Below, in pieces: positions 44,173-51,983 of a stretch of DNA of 64,000 bases (the stretch's first letter is position 1; every line of letters starts with the position of its first letter). Under the pieces are notes generated by a model, which was not told where the DNA came from, ran no database searches, and was given only the letters and a program-made list of their open reading frames with translations. A program made the translations under genes and the position numbers. Source of the DNA: Vreelandella populi (GTDB lineage Bacteria; Pseudomonadota; Gammaproteobacteria; Pseudomonadales; Halomonadaceae); NCBI RefSeq assembly GCF_003989825.1, contig NZ_RZHE01000006.1:434001-498000 (forward strand). The letters are read 5' to 3'.

Positions 44173-45091
44173 TAAAGGCCTTGAGCAAATCTATCAACTA
44201 TTCTCACGTTCAAAGCGTAATACCGAGAATATTATTTCGACCGCCCCCTTAGGTATCTGCATAACCGACCCTGACGGCCATTTTGAAATGGTCAATGCCG
44301 CTTACTGCAACTTTTACGGCTACTGTGAAGAGGAGCTGCTGGAAAAGCATTTCACTCTGATGGTATCCCCCGCCAACCGCGATAAGCTGACATCCCTTCA
44401 TGAGGAGTTTATTCAGGGCAACTGCGACCAGGAGCTGCGCCAAGAGTGGGAGGTACACGACAAGCAGGGTGAAAAGCGCACCGTCATTGCTGAAGCTGCA
44501 CGCATTGAGGGCGATGATGGGCGGCCACGCAAGGTAACGTTTATTGTCGATATCACCGAACGCAAACAGTTGGAAGAGCGCTTGAAACAGGCCAATCAGC
44601 GTCTTGATTACCTTGCTCATCATGACGAGTTAACCGGCTTATTCAATCGCCGGGCGGGCCTTAAGCGTTTGGAAGAAGAGCTTCAGCGCTGTAAACGGTA
44701 TGGCAACACCATGAGTATCGCTATCTTTGACCTGGATAGCTTCAAGGCCATCAATGATACTTATGGTCATGGCACGGGCGACAGCGTACTTAAAGAGGTC
44801 ACGGCAGTGGTAGGCAAAACCCTGCGCACCACGGATATTCAGGTACGCTTGGGGGGTGAAGAGTTTTTGGTGATCATGCCCGAGGTCGACACCAGTGCGG
44901 CAAAACGGGCCATGGAGCGAGTGTGTGACGCAATAGCCACCACGCGTTTTACCAGCCAGCAGCTAGTGGTTACTGTTTCCGCTGGGATTGCATGCTACGT
45001 TGAAACAACCAATCGTTGCCTTTTGGATCAGGCTGACGATGCCATGTACCGGGTCAAGGAAGCTGGCGGAAATGGCGCCATGATTGCCTAG
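44165..45091 (+). CDS. PAS-GGDEF diguanylate cyclase
   Basis: 308-aa protein with a PAS sensor at about residues 20-130 (TAPLGICITDPDGHFEMVNAAYCNFYGY) and a PAC segment (VTFIVDITERKQLEERL). A GGDEF domain follows at about 145-305. The catalytic motif is RLGGEEFLV, expected to be active; no RxxD inhibitory site is obvious. AAGGAGG lies inside the 3' end of the EAL gene. It shares an operon with the phosphodiesterase. Confidence 0.93.
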   Translation: MIDKGLEQIYQLFSRSKRNTENIISTAPLGICITDPDGHFEMVNAAYCNFYGYCEEELLEKHFTLMVSPANRDKLTSLHEEFIQGNCDQELRQEWEVHDKQGEKRTVIAEAARIEGDDGRPRKVTFIVDITERKQLEERLKQANQRLDYLAHHDELTGLFNRRAGLKRLEEELQRCKRYGNTMSIAIFDLDSFKAINDTYGHGTGDSVLKEVTAVVGKTLRTTDIQVRLGGEEFLVIMPEVDTSAAKRAMERVCDAIATTRFTSQQLVVTVSAGIACYVETTNRCLLDQADDAMYRVKEAGGNGAMIA

Positions 45092-45144
45092 TGAGTTACG
45101 CCAGCGTCCGCTATGTTAAAACGACTCGTTTGAGGAGTTGAATC

Positions 45145-46419
45145 ATGAGCAATGCTGAGCTGAACGAACTAAAGCGCAAGTACGTGGCCAACGGTGCCGC
45201 GAGCCCGGCAACCGCATTTGCCGACCATGCCGAAAACGCCGAAATATGGGACGCCGACGGCAACCGGTTTATCGACTTTGCCGGTGGCATCGGCGTTCTC
45301 AATATCGGCCACCGACATCCCAAGGTGGTCGCGGCCGTCAAGGCGCAGCTCGACAAAGCGATGCACACCTGCCAAACGGTCATGCCCTATGAAGGCTATG
45401 TCCGAGTGGCCGAAAGGCTCAGCCACCTGGTGCCGGTACGCGGGCATGCCAAGGTCATGCTGGCCAACTCCGGCGCTGAAGCGCTGGAAAATGCGGTCAA
45501 GATAGCCCGTGCGGCGACTGGCCGCCCTAACATTATCTGCTTTGATGGCGGCTACCACGGCCGCACCTTCTTCACCATGGCGATGAACGGCAAGGTAGCA
45601 CCCTACCAGACCGACTTCGGCCCTATGCCCGGCACCGTGTTTCGCGCCCCTTACCCTGTGGATTACCACGGAATAAGCGAAGATGAGGCAATTCGCGGTC
45701 TAATGATGGCGCTGAAAACCGATGCCGGCCCCTCAAACACCGCAGCCATCATTCTCGAACCCGTACTGGGCGAAGGCGGCTTCTATCCGGCACCCACCAC
45801 CTTTTTGGAGAGGATCCGTGCCATCTGCGATGAGCTCGGCATTCTGATGATCATCGACGAAGTGCAGTCCGGCTTCGGGCGCACCGGCAAGATGTTCGCC
45901 ATTGAGCACAGCGGCGTTGAACCCGACATCATGACCATGGCCAAGAGCATGGCCGACGGCATGCCGATTTCAGCCGTGGTAGGTACCGATCGCCTCATGG
46001 ACGCTTCAGGTCCCAACTCGCTGGGCGGTACTTACACCGGAAGCCCTACCGCCTGTGCAGCAGCACTGGCCGTGATGGACGTTTTCGAAGAAGAGAACAT
46101 TCTGGAAAGAAGCCGGGCACTGGGCGAAAATCTGTCCAAGCGCTTTAAACAGTGGCAGGCCCGCTACGCCTTTGTGGATAACGTGCGCCATATGGGCGCC
46201 ATGGCCGCTTTTGAAATGGTGTCCGACAAAAATACCCGCACGCCTGACGCAGAGCTTGCCGGGGCTTTGTGCAGGAAAGCCCGAGAAGAGGGCCTGATCC
46301 TGCTCTCCTGCGGCATGTACGGCAATACCATCCGCTTTCTGATGCCCATCACCATCGAAGATGATGTGTTAAACGAAGGACTCGATATCATCGAATCCTG
46401 TTTAGAGTCGCTGATTTAA
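45145..46419 (+). CDS. gabT: 4-aminobutyrate/5-aminovalerate aminotransferase (GabT/DavT type)
   Basis: PLP enzyme (424 aa) moving the omega-amino group to 2-oxoglutarate. The PLP lysine is K267 in MTMAKSMADG, after IDEVQSGFGRTGKMFA. NSGAEALENAVKIARAATGR binds the phosphate. GAGGAG precedes the ATG. Neighbouring gcdH and CoA-transferase make a DavT role in lysine breakdown (5-aminovalerate to glutarate semialdehyde) attractive, but no succinate/glutarate semialdehyde dehydrogenase gene is in the window. Confidence 0.9.
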   Translation: MSNAELNELKRKYVANGAASPATAFADHAENAEIWDADGNRFIDFAGGIGVLNIGHRHPKVVAAVKAQLDKAMHTCQTVMPYEGYVRVAERLSHLVPVRGHAKVMLANSGAEALENAVKIARAATGRPNIICFDGGYHGRTFFTMAMNGKVAPYQTDFGPMPGTVFRAPYPVDYHGISEDEAIRGLMMALKTDAGPSNTAAIILEPVLGEGGFYPAPTTFLERIRAICDELGILMIIDEVQSGFGRTGKMFAIEHSGVEPDIMTMAKSMADGMPISAVVGTDRLMDASGPNSLGGTYTGSPTACAAALAVMDVFEEENILERSRALGENLSKRFKQWQARYAFVDNVRHMGAMAAFEMVSDKNTRTPDAELAGALCRKAREEGLILLSCGMYGNTIRFLMPITIEDDVLNEGLDIIESCLESLI

Positions 46420-46432
46420 CACGGCCTGAACG

Positions 46433-46464
46433 CAAGAACGCCGCCCAGTGGGGCGGCGTTCTTG
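46433..46464 (+). terminator. Bidirectional terminator between gabT and dctM
   Basis: AAGAACGCCGCCC/GGGGCGGCGTTCTT, a near-perfect 13-bp stem with a 3-nt loop between convergent genes. T tracts are short. Confidence 0.75.
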
Positions 46465-46485
46465 TATCTACCCGGAGCTAACGGC

Positions 46486-47790
46486 TCAGCCGTTCATGAA
46501 GCGCGGCAGCCAAAGCACCAGGTCGGGCCAGACGCTGATGATGATAGCCGCCATGCACATCAGCAAAAAGAAAGGCAGCGCCGCCCAAGCTACGCGGCCA
46601 ATGCTCTCCCCGGTCAGGCTTTGCAGCACGAAGAGGTTGAAGCCCACTGGCGGGGTAATCTGGCCAAGCTCGATCATGATGATCAGGAAAATACCGAACC
46701 AGATCGGATCGAACCCTGCCAGCAGCACGATCGGCAGCGTAATGGGCAGGCTCATGACGGTGATCGAGATACCGTCCAGAAAGAGCCCAAGCACGATGTA
46801 GAACACCGCCAGCGCCAACAACAGCATGGTCGGGCTAAAGTTCTGCTCGGCGATCCAGCTGGCAAGCTCCCGCGGCAGGTGTAGATACCCCATCGCCGTC
46901 GACAGCAGGCTTGCCGTGATCAAAAGGCTACACACCATGATCGAGGTGATCAGCGTTCCCCGAAACGCCTCGGTCAACATGGCCAGATTGATCTGCCGCT
47001 CAACGCCCAGCAGCACCAGCGTGGCCGCAACACCCACCGCCGCCGCCTCGGAAGGCGTGGCGATACCGGTGTAAATCGAACCGATCACGATCGAGATCAG
47101 CATGAGGATCGGCAACAGCAGCAGAATCGACTGGCCGATGGATTGCCCGTGCGCTATTTGTTTGGGTGCAAGCGCCGGTGAGAGCGTGGCGCGTATGCCG
47201 ATATAAACGCTGTACAGCAGCGCAATCACAAGCCCTGGCACCACGCCCGCCATGAACAACCGGCTGATCGATACCTCCGCCTGTACCCCGTACACGATCA
47301 TGACGATCGACGGCGGAATCAGCAAGCCCAGGCTACCGGCACCGGCAAGCGACCCAATCGACAGGTGCCGGTCGTAGCCGCGCTGCTTGAGCTCTTGCGT
47401 GGTTATCTTGCCAATAGTGGCGGTGGTGGCAGCACTCGAGCCGCTTACCGCAGCAAACAGCGTACAGCCCAGCACGTTGGTATGCAGAATGCCGCCCGGC
47501 AGACGGCTGGTAATGGGCACCAGCCCCTTGAACAAGCGTTCTGAAAGATTGGAGCGAAAGATCAGCTCGCCCATCAAGATGAACAGTGGGATCGCCGAAA
47601 GCTCCCAACTATTGCTGGCACGATACAAAATACGCGAGAAGATCAAACCGATACGGTCAGCGCTGAAGTCCCCGAAAATCCAAAGCGAGCCGATGGAAAT
47701 TGCCAGCATCGAGGCAAATATCCACGTCCCCATGGACAGGAAAAACACCAGCAGCAGCGCCACGCCAACGGCCGTCCAGAAAATATCCAT
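46486..47790 (-). CDS. TRAP transporter large permease DctM
   Basis: 434-aa, 12-helix inner-membrane subunit of a DctPQM TRAP transporter. Motifs include FAAVSGSSAATTATIGKITTQELKQRGY and LAGAGSLGLLIPPSIVMIVYGVQAEVSI, typical of DctM, and a C-terminal LGQITPPVGFNLFVLQ. It is last in the dctP-dctQ-dctM operon, 22 nt after dctQ. The substrate is unknown; it is convergent with gabT. Confidence 0.95.
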   Translation of the reverse strand: MDIFWTAVGVALLLVFFLSMGTWIFASMLAISIGSLWIFGDFSADRIGLIFSRILYRASNSWELSAIPLFILMGELIFRSNLSERLFKGLVPITSRLPGGILHTNVLGCTLFAAVSGSSAATTATIGKITTQELKQRGYDRHLSIGSLAGAGSLGLLIPPSIVMIVYGVQAEVSISRLFMAGVVPGLVIALLYSVYIGIRATLSPALAPKQIAHGQSIGQSILLLLPILMLISIVIGSIYTGIATPSEAAAVGVAATLVLLGVERQINLAMLTEAFRGTLITSIMVCSLLITASLLSTAMGYLHLPRELASWIAEQNFSPTMLLLALAVFYIVLGLFLDGISITVMSLPITLPIVLLAGFDPIWFGIFLIIMIELGQITPPVGFNLFVLQSLTGESIGRVAWAALPFFLLMCMAAIIISVWPDLVLWLPRFMNG

Positions 47791-47812
47791 AGTCCGTTCC
47801 TGTTAGCCAGGC

Positions 47813-48325
47813 CTAGGCCGTGTTAGGTGAATACCGCGAGCGCAGTAAAATGATTTTTATTGATCTCACCAGCAGCGTGAAGGAAATCAGCCACATGCCG
47901 ATGAGAATGGCACCTTCGGGAAGCCAGATAGGCGTTTCGGCCAGCGTCTCACTCACCACACCGCGCTGATAGCTGCGTTGAACGTTTTGCAGCCAGAACG
48001 TTGAGAGCCATAAAAAGCAGCCGGCAGTGACCAGGCTGCTAAACAGCTCCAGCGGCCACCGCCTGGATACGGAAATGCGCTCCATGAGCAGCGACACCCG
48101 AATTAAGCCGCCCTTTTCGAGCACGTAGGGAAGCCCCATAAACGCCATGGTGGCCACGGCGTAGCCGATATACTCATCCAAAATGAAGGTCGAGCGGCCA
48201 AACAGCCGCATAACGATTTCGAGGATGATATGGCCAAACATGTAAATGATGAGCGCCACGGCAATCAAGGCGCCCACCCGATTGAGCAATGTCGATGCTT
48301 TTTCTATGGGCTCGAAAAACCTCAT
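47813..48325 (-). CDS. TRAP transporter small permease DctQ
   Basis: 170-aa protein with four predicted transmembrane helices (about residues 15-35, 48-66, 88-110 and 133-155) and the DctQ-like segment EIVMRLFGRSTFILDEYIGYAVATMAFMGLPYVLEKGGLIRVSLL. The start overlaps the dctP stop by 4 nt (ATGA). The region is required with DctM to form the sodium-driven permease. Confidence 0.9.
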   Translation of the reverse strand: MRFFEPIEKASTLLNRVGALIAVALIIYMFGHIILEIVMRLFGRSTFILDEYIGYAVATMAFMGLPYVLEKGGLIRVSLLMERISVSRRWPLELFSSLVTAGCFLWLSTFWLQNVQRSYQRGVVSETLAETPIWLPEGAILIGMWLISFTLLVRSIKIILLRSRYSPNTA

Positions 48326-49338
48326 TGCTGGCCTCGAAACTCATCCATGATCGTCTCGCCGGTGTCGCCGGTACTCCCCAGCCAGTTTTCGATCACGCTG
48401 GCCGATGCCTCGGAGAGTGCATCGGTCAGGTCTTGCGCTACCGGGTCACTCACTTCAACGTTGTTCTCTGCCAGCACCTGGTAGTTCTCTTCGGTGCGCG
48501 TTTCAACGGCCGCCCAGTTATGCTGGTCGGTCAGGCGAGCGGCTTCCAGAACCGCCTGCTGCTGCTCTTCGCTGAACGAGTCGAACACGGCCTTGTTCAT
48601 GTGCACCATGTTGAGCGGGATAGCGTACTGAACGGCAGAGAAGTGGTTTTGATGCTCCCAGAAACTGGCGTTGGCGCCGGCTTCGGCAGAGGTCAGCACG
48701 GCGCTAATGCCTCCGGTGGCCAATTGCGGCACCACATCGCCCCAAGAGAGGCTCACCGGCGAGGCGCCAGCGTTTCTAAAAGTTTCGGTGCCGCTGCGGT
48801 CAAAGGTACGAATTTTGAGACTCGTCAGATCATCGGCGCTGTCGATCGCATCTTTCGACCAGATACCGCTGGGCGGCCAGGGCGAGGCGTAGAGCAGCAC
48901 CTGATCGTTATCTTCGAATACTGCTTCGTAATAGGGTTTGGCGATATCATAAAGCTGGCGGGCATCCTCGATATCGTTGACCAGAAACGGCAAGGAGGAG
49001 AGCAAAAAGATTGAGTCTACCCCACTCATGGTGCCTGAAAGCGTATCCGCGATATCGACAGCGCCGTCCGCCACAGCGTAGAAGTGATCGCCGGAGTTAA
49101 ATCCCAGCGCGCCACCGGTATGCAGGGTAATGCTGATGTCGCCGTCGGTCAGCTCTTTTACCTTGTCGATAAAGTAGGCGTCCCCTTGGGCGTGAATCGA
49201 GCTTGCGTTGTATTCGTTTGAAAAATCCAGGCTGAACGACTGGGCATACGCCTGGCCGCTAACGATCGCAAGCCCCAGCGCGGCGATAAGACTTTTACCG
49301 GCGTTGAACCGATGGTTATGGAGTTTTAGCGTTGTCAT
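48322..49338 (-). CDS. TRAP transporter solute-binding protein DctP
   Basis: 338-aa periplasmic receptor. It has a signal peptide (SLIAALGLAIVSGQAYAQS) and DctP-fold segments: YFIDKVKELTDGDISITLHTGGALGF, SLKIRTFDRSGTETFRNAGASPVSLSWGDVVPQLATGGISAVLTSAEAG and the late helix. An Arg in LKIRTF usually binds a substrate carboxylate, so an organic acid is expected. It is first gene of the operon. Confidence 0.93.
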   Translation of the reverse strand: MTTLKLHNHRFNAGKSLIAALGLAIVSGQAYAQSFSLDFSNEYNASSIHAQGDAYFIDKVKELTDGDISITLHTGGALGFNSGDHFYAVADGAVDIADTLSGTMSGVDSIFLLSSLPFLVNDIEDARQLYDIAKPYYEAVFEDNDQVLLYASPWPPSGIWSKDAIDSADDLTSLKIRTFDRSGTETFRNAGASPVSLSWGDVVPQLATGGISAVLTSAEAGANASFWEHQNHFSAVQYAIPLNMVHMNKAVFDSFSEEQQQAVLEAARLTDQHNWAAVETRTEENYQVLAENNVEVSDPVAQDLTDALSEASASVIENWLGSTGDTGETIMDEFRGQQ

Positions 49339-49576
49339 GAAGTCAGATTCTCTGCCGATTTTTATTAAATGTCGTTTTCAATGTACCTTTATCGGCAAGC
49401 CATTTATTTTTACAAACGACTCAAAAGCCTCTGAACGCGACACCCACACGGCCAGAAACTAAAGTATTATTTACCTTTCACGATAATTAAACTTTACATC
49501 TACAGGAACGAAACGGCGATTTTCATCTTGGAAAAGAGCAGCTCAAACATCAAATATGGTCATAACCACATGGCAC

Positions 49577-49607
49577 AAAAAAAGCGCCTCTATTAGAGCG
49601 GCGCTTT
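49577..49607 (-). terminator. Terminator after the YkoF-like gene
   Basis: AAAGCGCC/GGCGCTTT stem with an inner CTCT/AGAG and six or more T on the minus strand, 29 nt past the stop. The remaining 49339-49576 region holds the dctP promoter area and no gene. Confidence 0.85.
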
Positions 49608-49635
49608 AGATAAAACGATCATACCCCGGGCTCGG

Positions 49636-49884
49636 CTAGCGCGGCCGGCGATCTCCCTCAAGAAAATTCGCCGTAAAAACCGCCTTGCCGTAAGTCTCAA
49701 ACGACCACTTCATGACCTCGCTCAAGGCAGTCATTACTGCATCGAACTCACCAAATACCTGGGTGCTCATTCGGTTGGGGTACACTTCCAGCCCCGTTGC
49801 TTCAAGGCGCTTGACCACTTCTTTGACTACCGGTTTGAAGTCATCGGTCAACGGGTAGTAGCTAAGCTGTACGGAAAGATACAT
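49636..49884 (-). CDS. YkoF-like thiamine/HMP-binding domain protein
   Basis: 82-aa single-domain protein: MYLSVQLSYYPLTDDFKPVV, the MSTQVFGEFDAVM loop and a C-terminal SFETYGKAVFTANFLEGDR. This matches the single-domain YkoF/Ykof-like family, whose Bacillus member binds thiamine and hydroxymethylpyrimidine. Its role in proteobacteria is not established. It follows the alpha/beta hydrolase by 9 nt and is probably co-transcribed with it. Confidence 0.75.
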   Translation of the reverse strand: MYLSVQLSYYPLTDDFKPVVKEVVKRLEATGLEVYPNRMSTQVFGEFDAVMTALSEVMKWSFETYGKAVFTANFLEGDRRPR

Positions 49885-49893
49885 AACGCCTCC

Positions 49894-50733
49894 TTACGCT
49901 GTGTGTGATGGTCTGCCGGGCGCGCTCGACAAGCGCTGCCAGGCGGCCAGAATGGCAGCACGAGTTTCATCCGGATGCTCCATGGGGAACATATGCGTGC
50001 CGGGCACCTCCTCTACCTTCAGGCCCTTACGCCTTAGCCGCTTGATGCGCGAAGCGGTCAGTAAGTGCGAATCCTGCCCCGCCACCAGCTCAAGCGGCAC
50101 GCCTACCCGGCTGGGCAGGCGGGATAGGTGGTCCGGCAGATGGCGGAAGATCTCCACCTCAATACGCGGATCAAACGTCAGCTCGGCGCTGCCATCCTCC
50201 AAAAGCCGGGTGCCTGCTTCAATGTAGTCGTTAAGCGCGTCAGGGGTAAAGCGGCGGAAAAGCCCGCGCCGGCTTAAATACTTGGCCATGACCTCGCGGC
50301 TTGGCCATACGCTGCGCCGCCCCTGGGTCTTGCCCGCGGGCGTTATACGATCAATAAAGCCAAACCGCTTGGCGGCCTTCATGGCCCAGGCATCTGGCCC
50401 CAGCATCAGCGGCGGATCGAGCATGATCACCCCGCAGAAGCGATCAGGTTTTTTGTCGGCGGCCATGGCCATCAGGGTACCGCCCAGCGAGTGGCCGACA
50501 CCAAGCAGCGGCGTATCAGATTCCGGCAGATAACTTAATAGCTCATCGACCAGGTTGGCCCAGTTGTGGTTCACCGGGTAGTCCGGGTGATGGCCCAGCC
50601 GGTCCAGGGGAGTAACTTCAAAGGTATTGGCCAGCGGCGCCAGCAGGCTCTTGTAGCTCAGGCCGGGGAAACCGTTGGCATGGGCAAATACCAGCCGGGG
50701 GCGTGAAGCGGTTGTTGTCGTTATTGGTGTCAT
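49894..50733 (-). CDS. Alpha/beta hydrolase
   Basis: 279-aa hydrolase of unassigned substrate. The oxyanion HANGFPG lies near the N-terminus, the nucleophile elbow is GVGHSLGGTLMA (Ser), Asp is likely in VAGQDSHLL and His in PGTHMFPMEHP. The ATG at 50733 is chosen because homologues begin shortly before the first strand; the in-frame extension to 50814 looks untranslated. It is paired with the YkoF-like gene. Confidence 0.85.
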   Translation of the reverse strand: MTPITTTTASRPRLVFAHANGFPGLSYKSLLAPLANTFEVTPLDRLGHHPDYPVNHNWANLVDELLSYLPESDTPLLGVGHSLGGTLMAMAADKKPDRFCGVIMLDPPLMLGPDAWAMKAAKRFGFIDRITPAGKTQGRRSVWPSREVMAKYLSRRGLFRRFTPDALNDYIEAGTRLLEDGSAELTFDPRIEVEIFRHLPDHLSRLPSRVGVPLELVAGQDSHLLTASRIKRLRRKGLKVEEVPGTHMFPMEHPDETRAAILAAWQRLSSAPGRPSHTA

Positions 50734-50882
50734 AGTGTAGTTCTGAAACCTTTGCTTTTTACCTGGCTTTAACAGTCGTTGCGGGTGCCGATATAGCGAC
50801 ACTGCCTCTATCATACGTCTGTTTTAACGCGGCCTTGTGAATGCGTCAATCGACATAGGTATTAACAGGCTAACGAAAACGC

Positions 50883-51929
50883 CTAAAACAACGACAGCTG
50901 CTCGGCAGGCGCCGTTTCTGCCAGACGGTAGCCCACGCCCAGCAGCCGTACCGGCCGCTTACCACGCGCCCAGCCCACGTTCAACAGCGTTTCGAACTGC
51001 TCAAGGTTGGGCGCCGGGTCCGCGTGTTCCACGGTGGTTTGGGTAAAATCATTGAATTTCACTTTGACCATTAACCCTCTCACCCCAGGCGGTGGGTCAA
51101 GGCGGGCGTAACGGCGCTCCAGATCCTCAAGAAGAGCAGGCAGTTCCTTCCGGCACGTCTCAAGCGTGGGCAGGTCCTTGGCATAGGTTTGCTCGGTACT
51201 TACCGATTTACGTTCCCGGTGGGTTTTAACCGGCCGCTCGTCATGGCCAAAGCTCAGCTCGTGCAGGCGCTTGCCAAAGCGGCCAAAGTGCTCCACCAGC
51301 TCGGTCAGCGGGCGGGCGCGCAGATCCGCACAGGTATGAATATCCAGCCGCGCCATTTTTTCGGCGGTGCGTGGGCCAACCCCATGAATCTTCTTGACCG
51401 ACAGCGCCTGCACAAAGTGCTCGACTTCACCTGGCGTAATCACGCATAGGCCGTCGGGCTTGTTCCAGTCACTGGCGATCTTGGCGAGAAATTTATTGGG
51501 GGCAACGCCTGCCGATACGGTAATGCCTACCTCTCGGCTGACACGCTCGCGAATCGCCTGAGCCATGCGCGTGGCGCTGCCCTGGTAGAGGGAGACATTC
51601 GAGACATCCAGAAACGCCTCATCCAGCGACAGCGGCTCGATCAGGTCCGTCACCTCGCGATAGATCGCAAATACCTGCCGCGCTACGACCTTGTACTTGG
51701 CCATATCACCACGAATCAACGTCAGGTGCGGGCATCGCTTGAGCGCCTGCGCCATGGGCATCGCCGAATGAATGCCATATTCGCGGGCAGGATAGTTGCA
51801 GGTGGCGACCACCCCGCGCTGCTCGACACTCCCGCCAATGGCGATGGGAATATCCGTGAGCGCCGGGTTATCGCGCATTTCTACCGCCGCATAAAAGCAG
51901 TCACAGTCGCAGTGGATGATTTTGCGCAC
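50883..51929 (-). CDS. dinB: DNA polymerase IV
   Basis: Y-family error-prone translesion polymerase, 348 aa. The catalytic carboxylates are in HCDCDCFYAAVEM and LSLDEAFLDVS, the steric-gate region is CFYA, and the helix-hairpin-helix is KKIHGVGPRTAEKM. The start is a GTG at 51929 where homologues begin. It ends near LSLF, a beta-clamp binding motif of the QLxLF type. A perfect LexA box precedes it. Confidence 0.97.
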   Translation of the reverse strand: MRKIIHCDCDCFYAAVEMRDNPALTDIPIAIGGSVEQRGVVATCNYPAREYGIHSAMPMAQALKRCPHLTLIRGDMAKYKVVARQVFAIYREVTDLIEPLSLDEAFLDVSNVSLYQGSATRMAQAIRERVSREVGITVSAGVAPNKFLAKIASDWNKPDGLCVITPGEVEHFVQALSVKKIHGVGPRTAEKMARLDIHTCADLRARPLTELVEHFGRFGKRLHELSFGHDERPVKTHRERKSVSTEQTYAKDLPTLETCRKELPALLEDLERRYARLDPPPGVRGLMVKVKFNDFTQTTVEHADPAPNLEQFETLLNVGWARGKRPVRLLGVGYRLAETAPAEQLSLF

Positions 51930-51946
51930 TGGCTACCCTTCTCCAC

Positions 51947-51962
51947 CTGTAAAAAATCACAG
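51947..51962 (-). promoter_or_regulatory. LexA (SOS) box of dinB
   Basis: CTGTAAAAAATCACAG is a perfect CTGT-N8-ACAG LexA operator with an AT-rich centre, ending 18 nt upstream of the dinB start. Confidence 0.88.
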
Positions 51963-51983
51963 TTTATCACAGGCAATGCGTCA

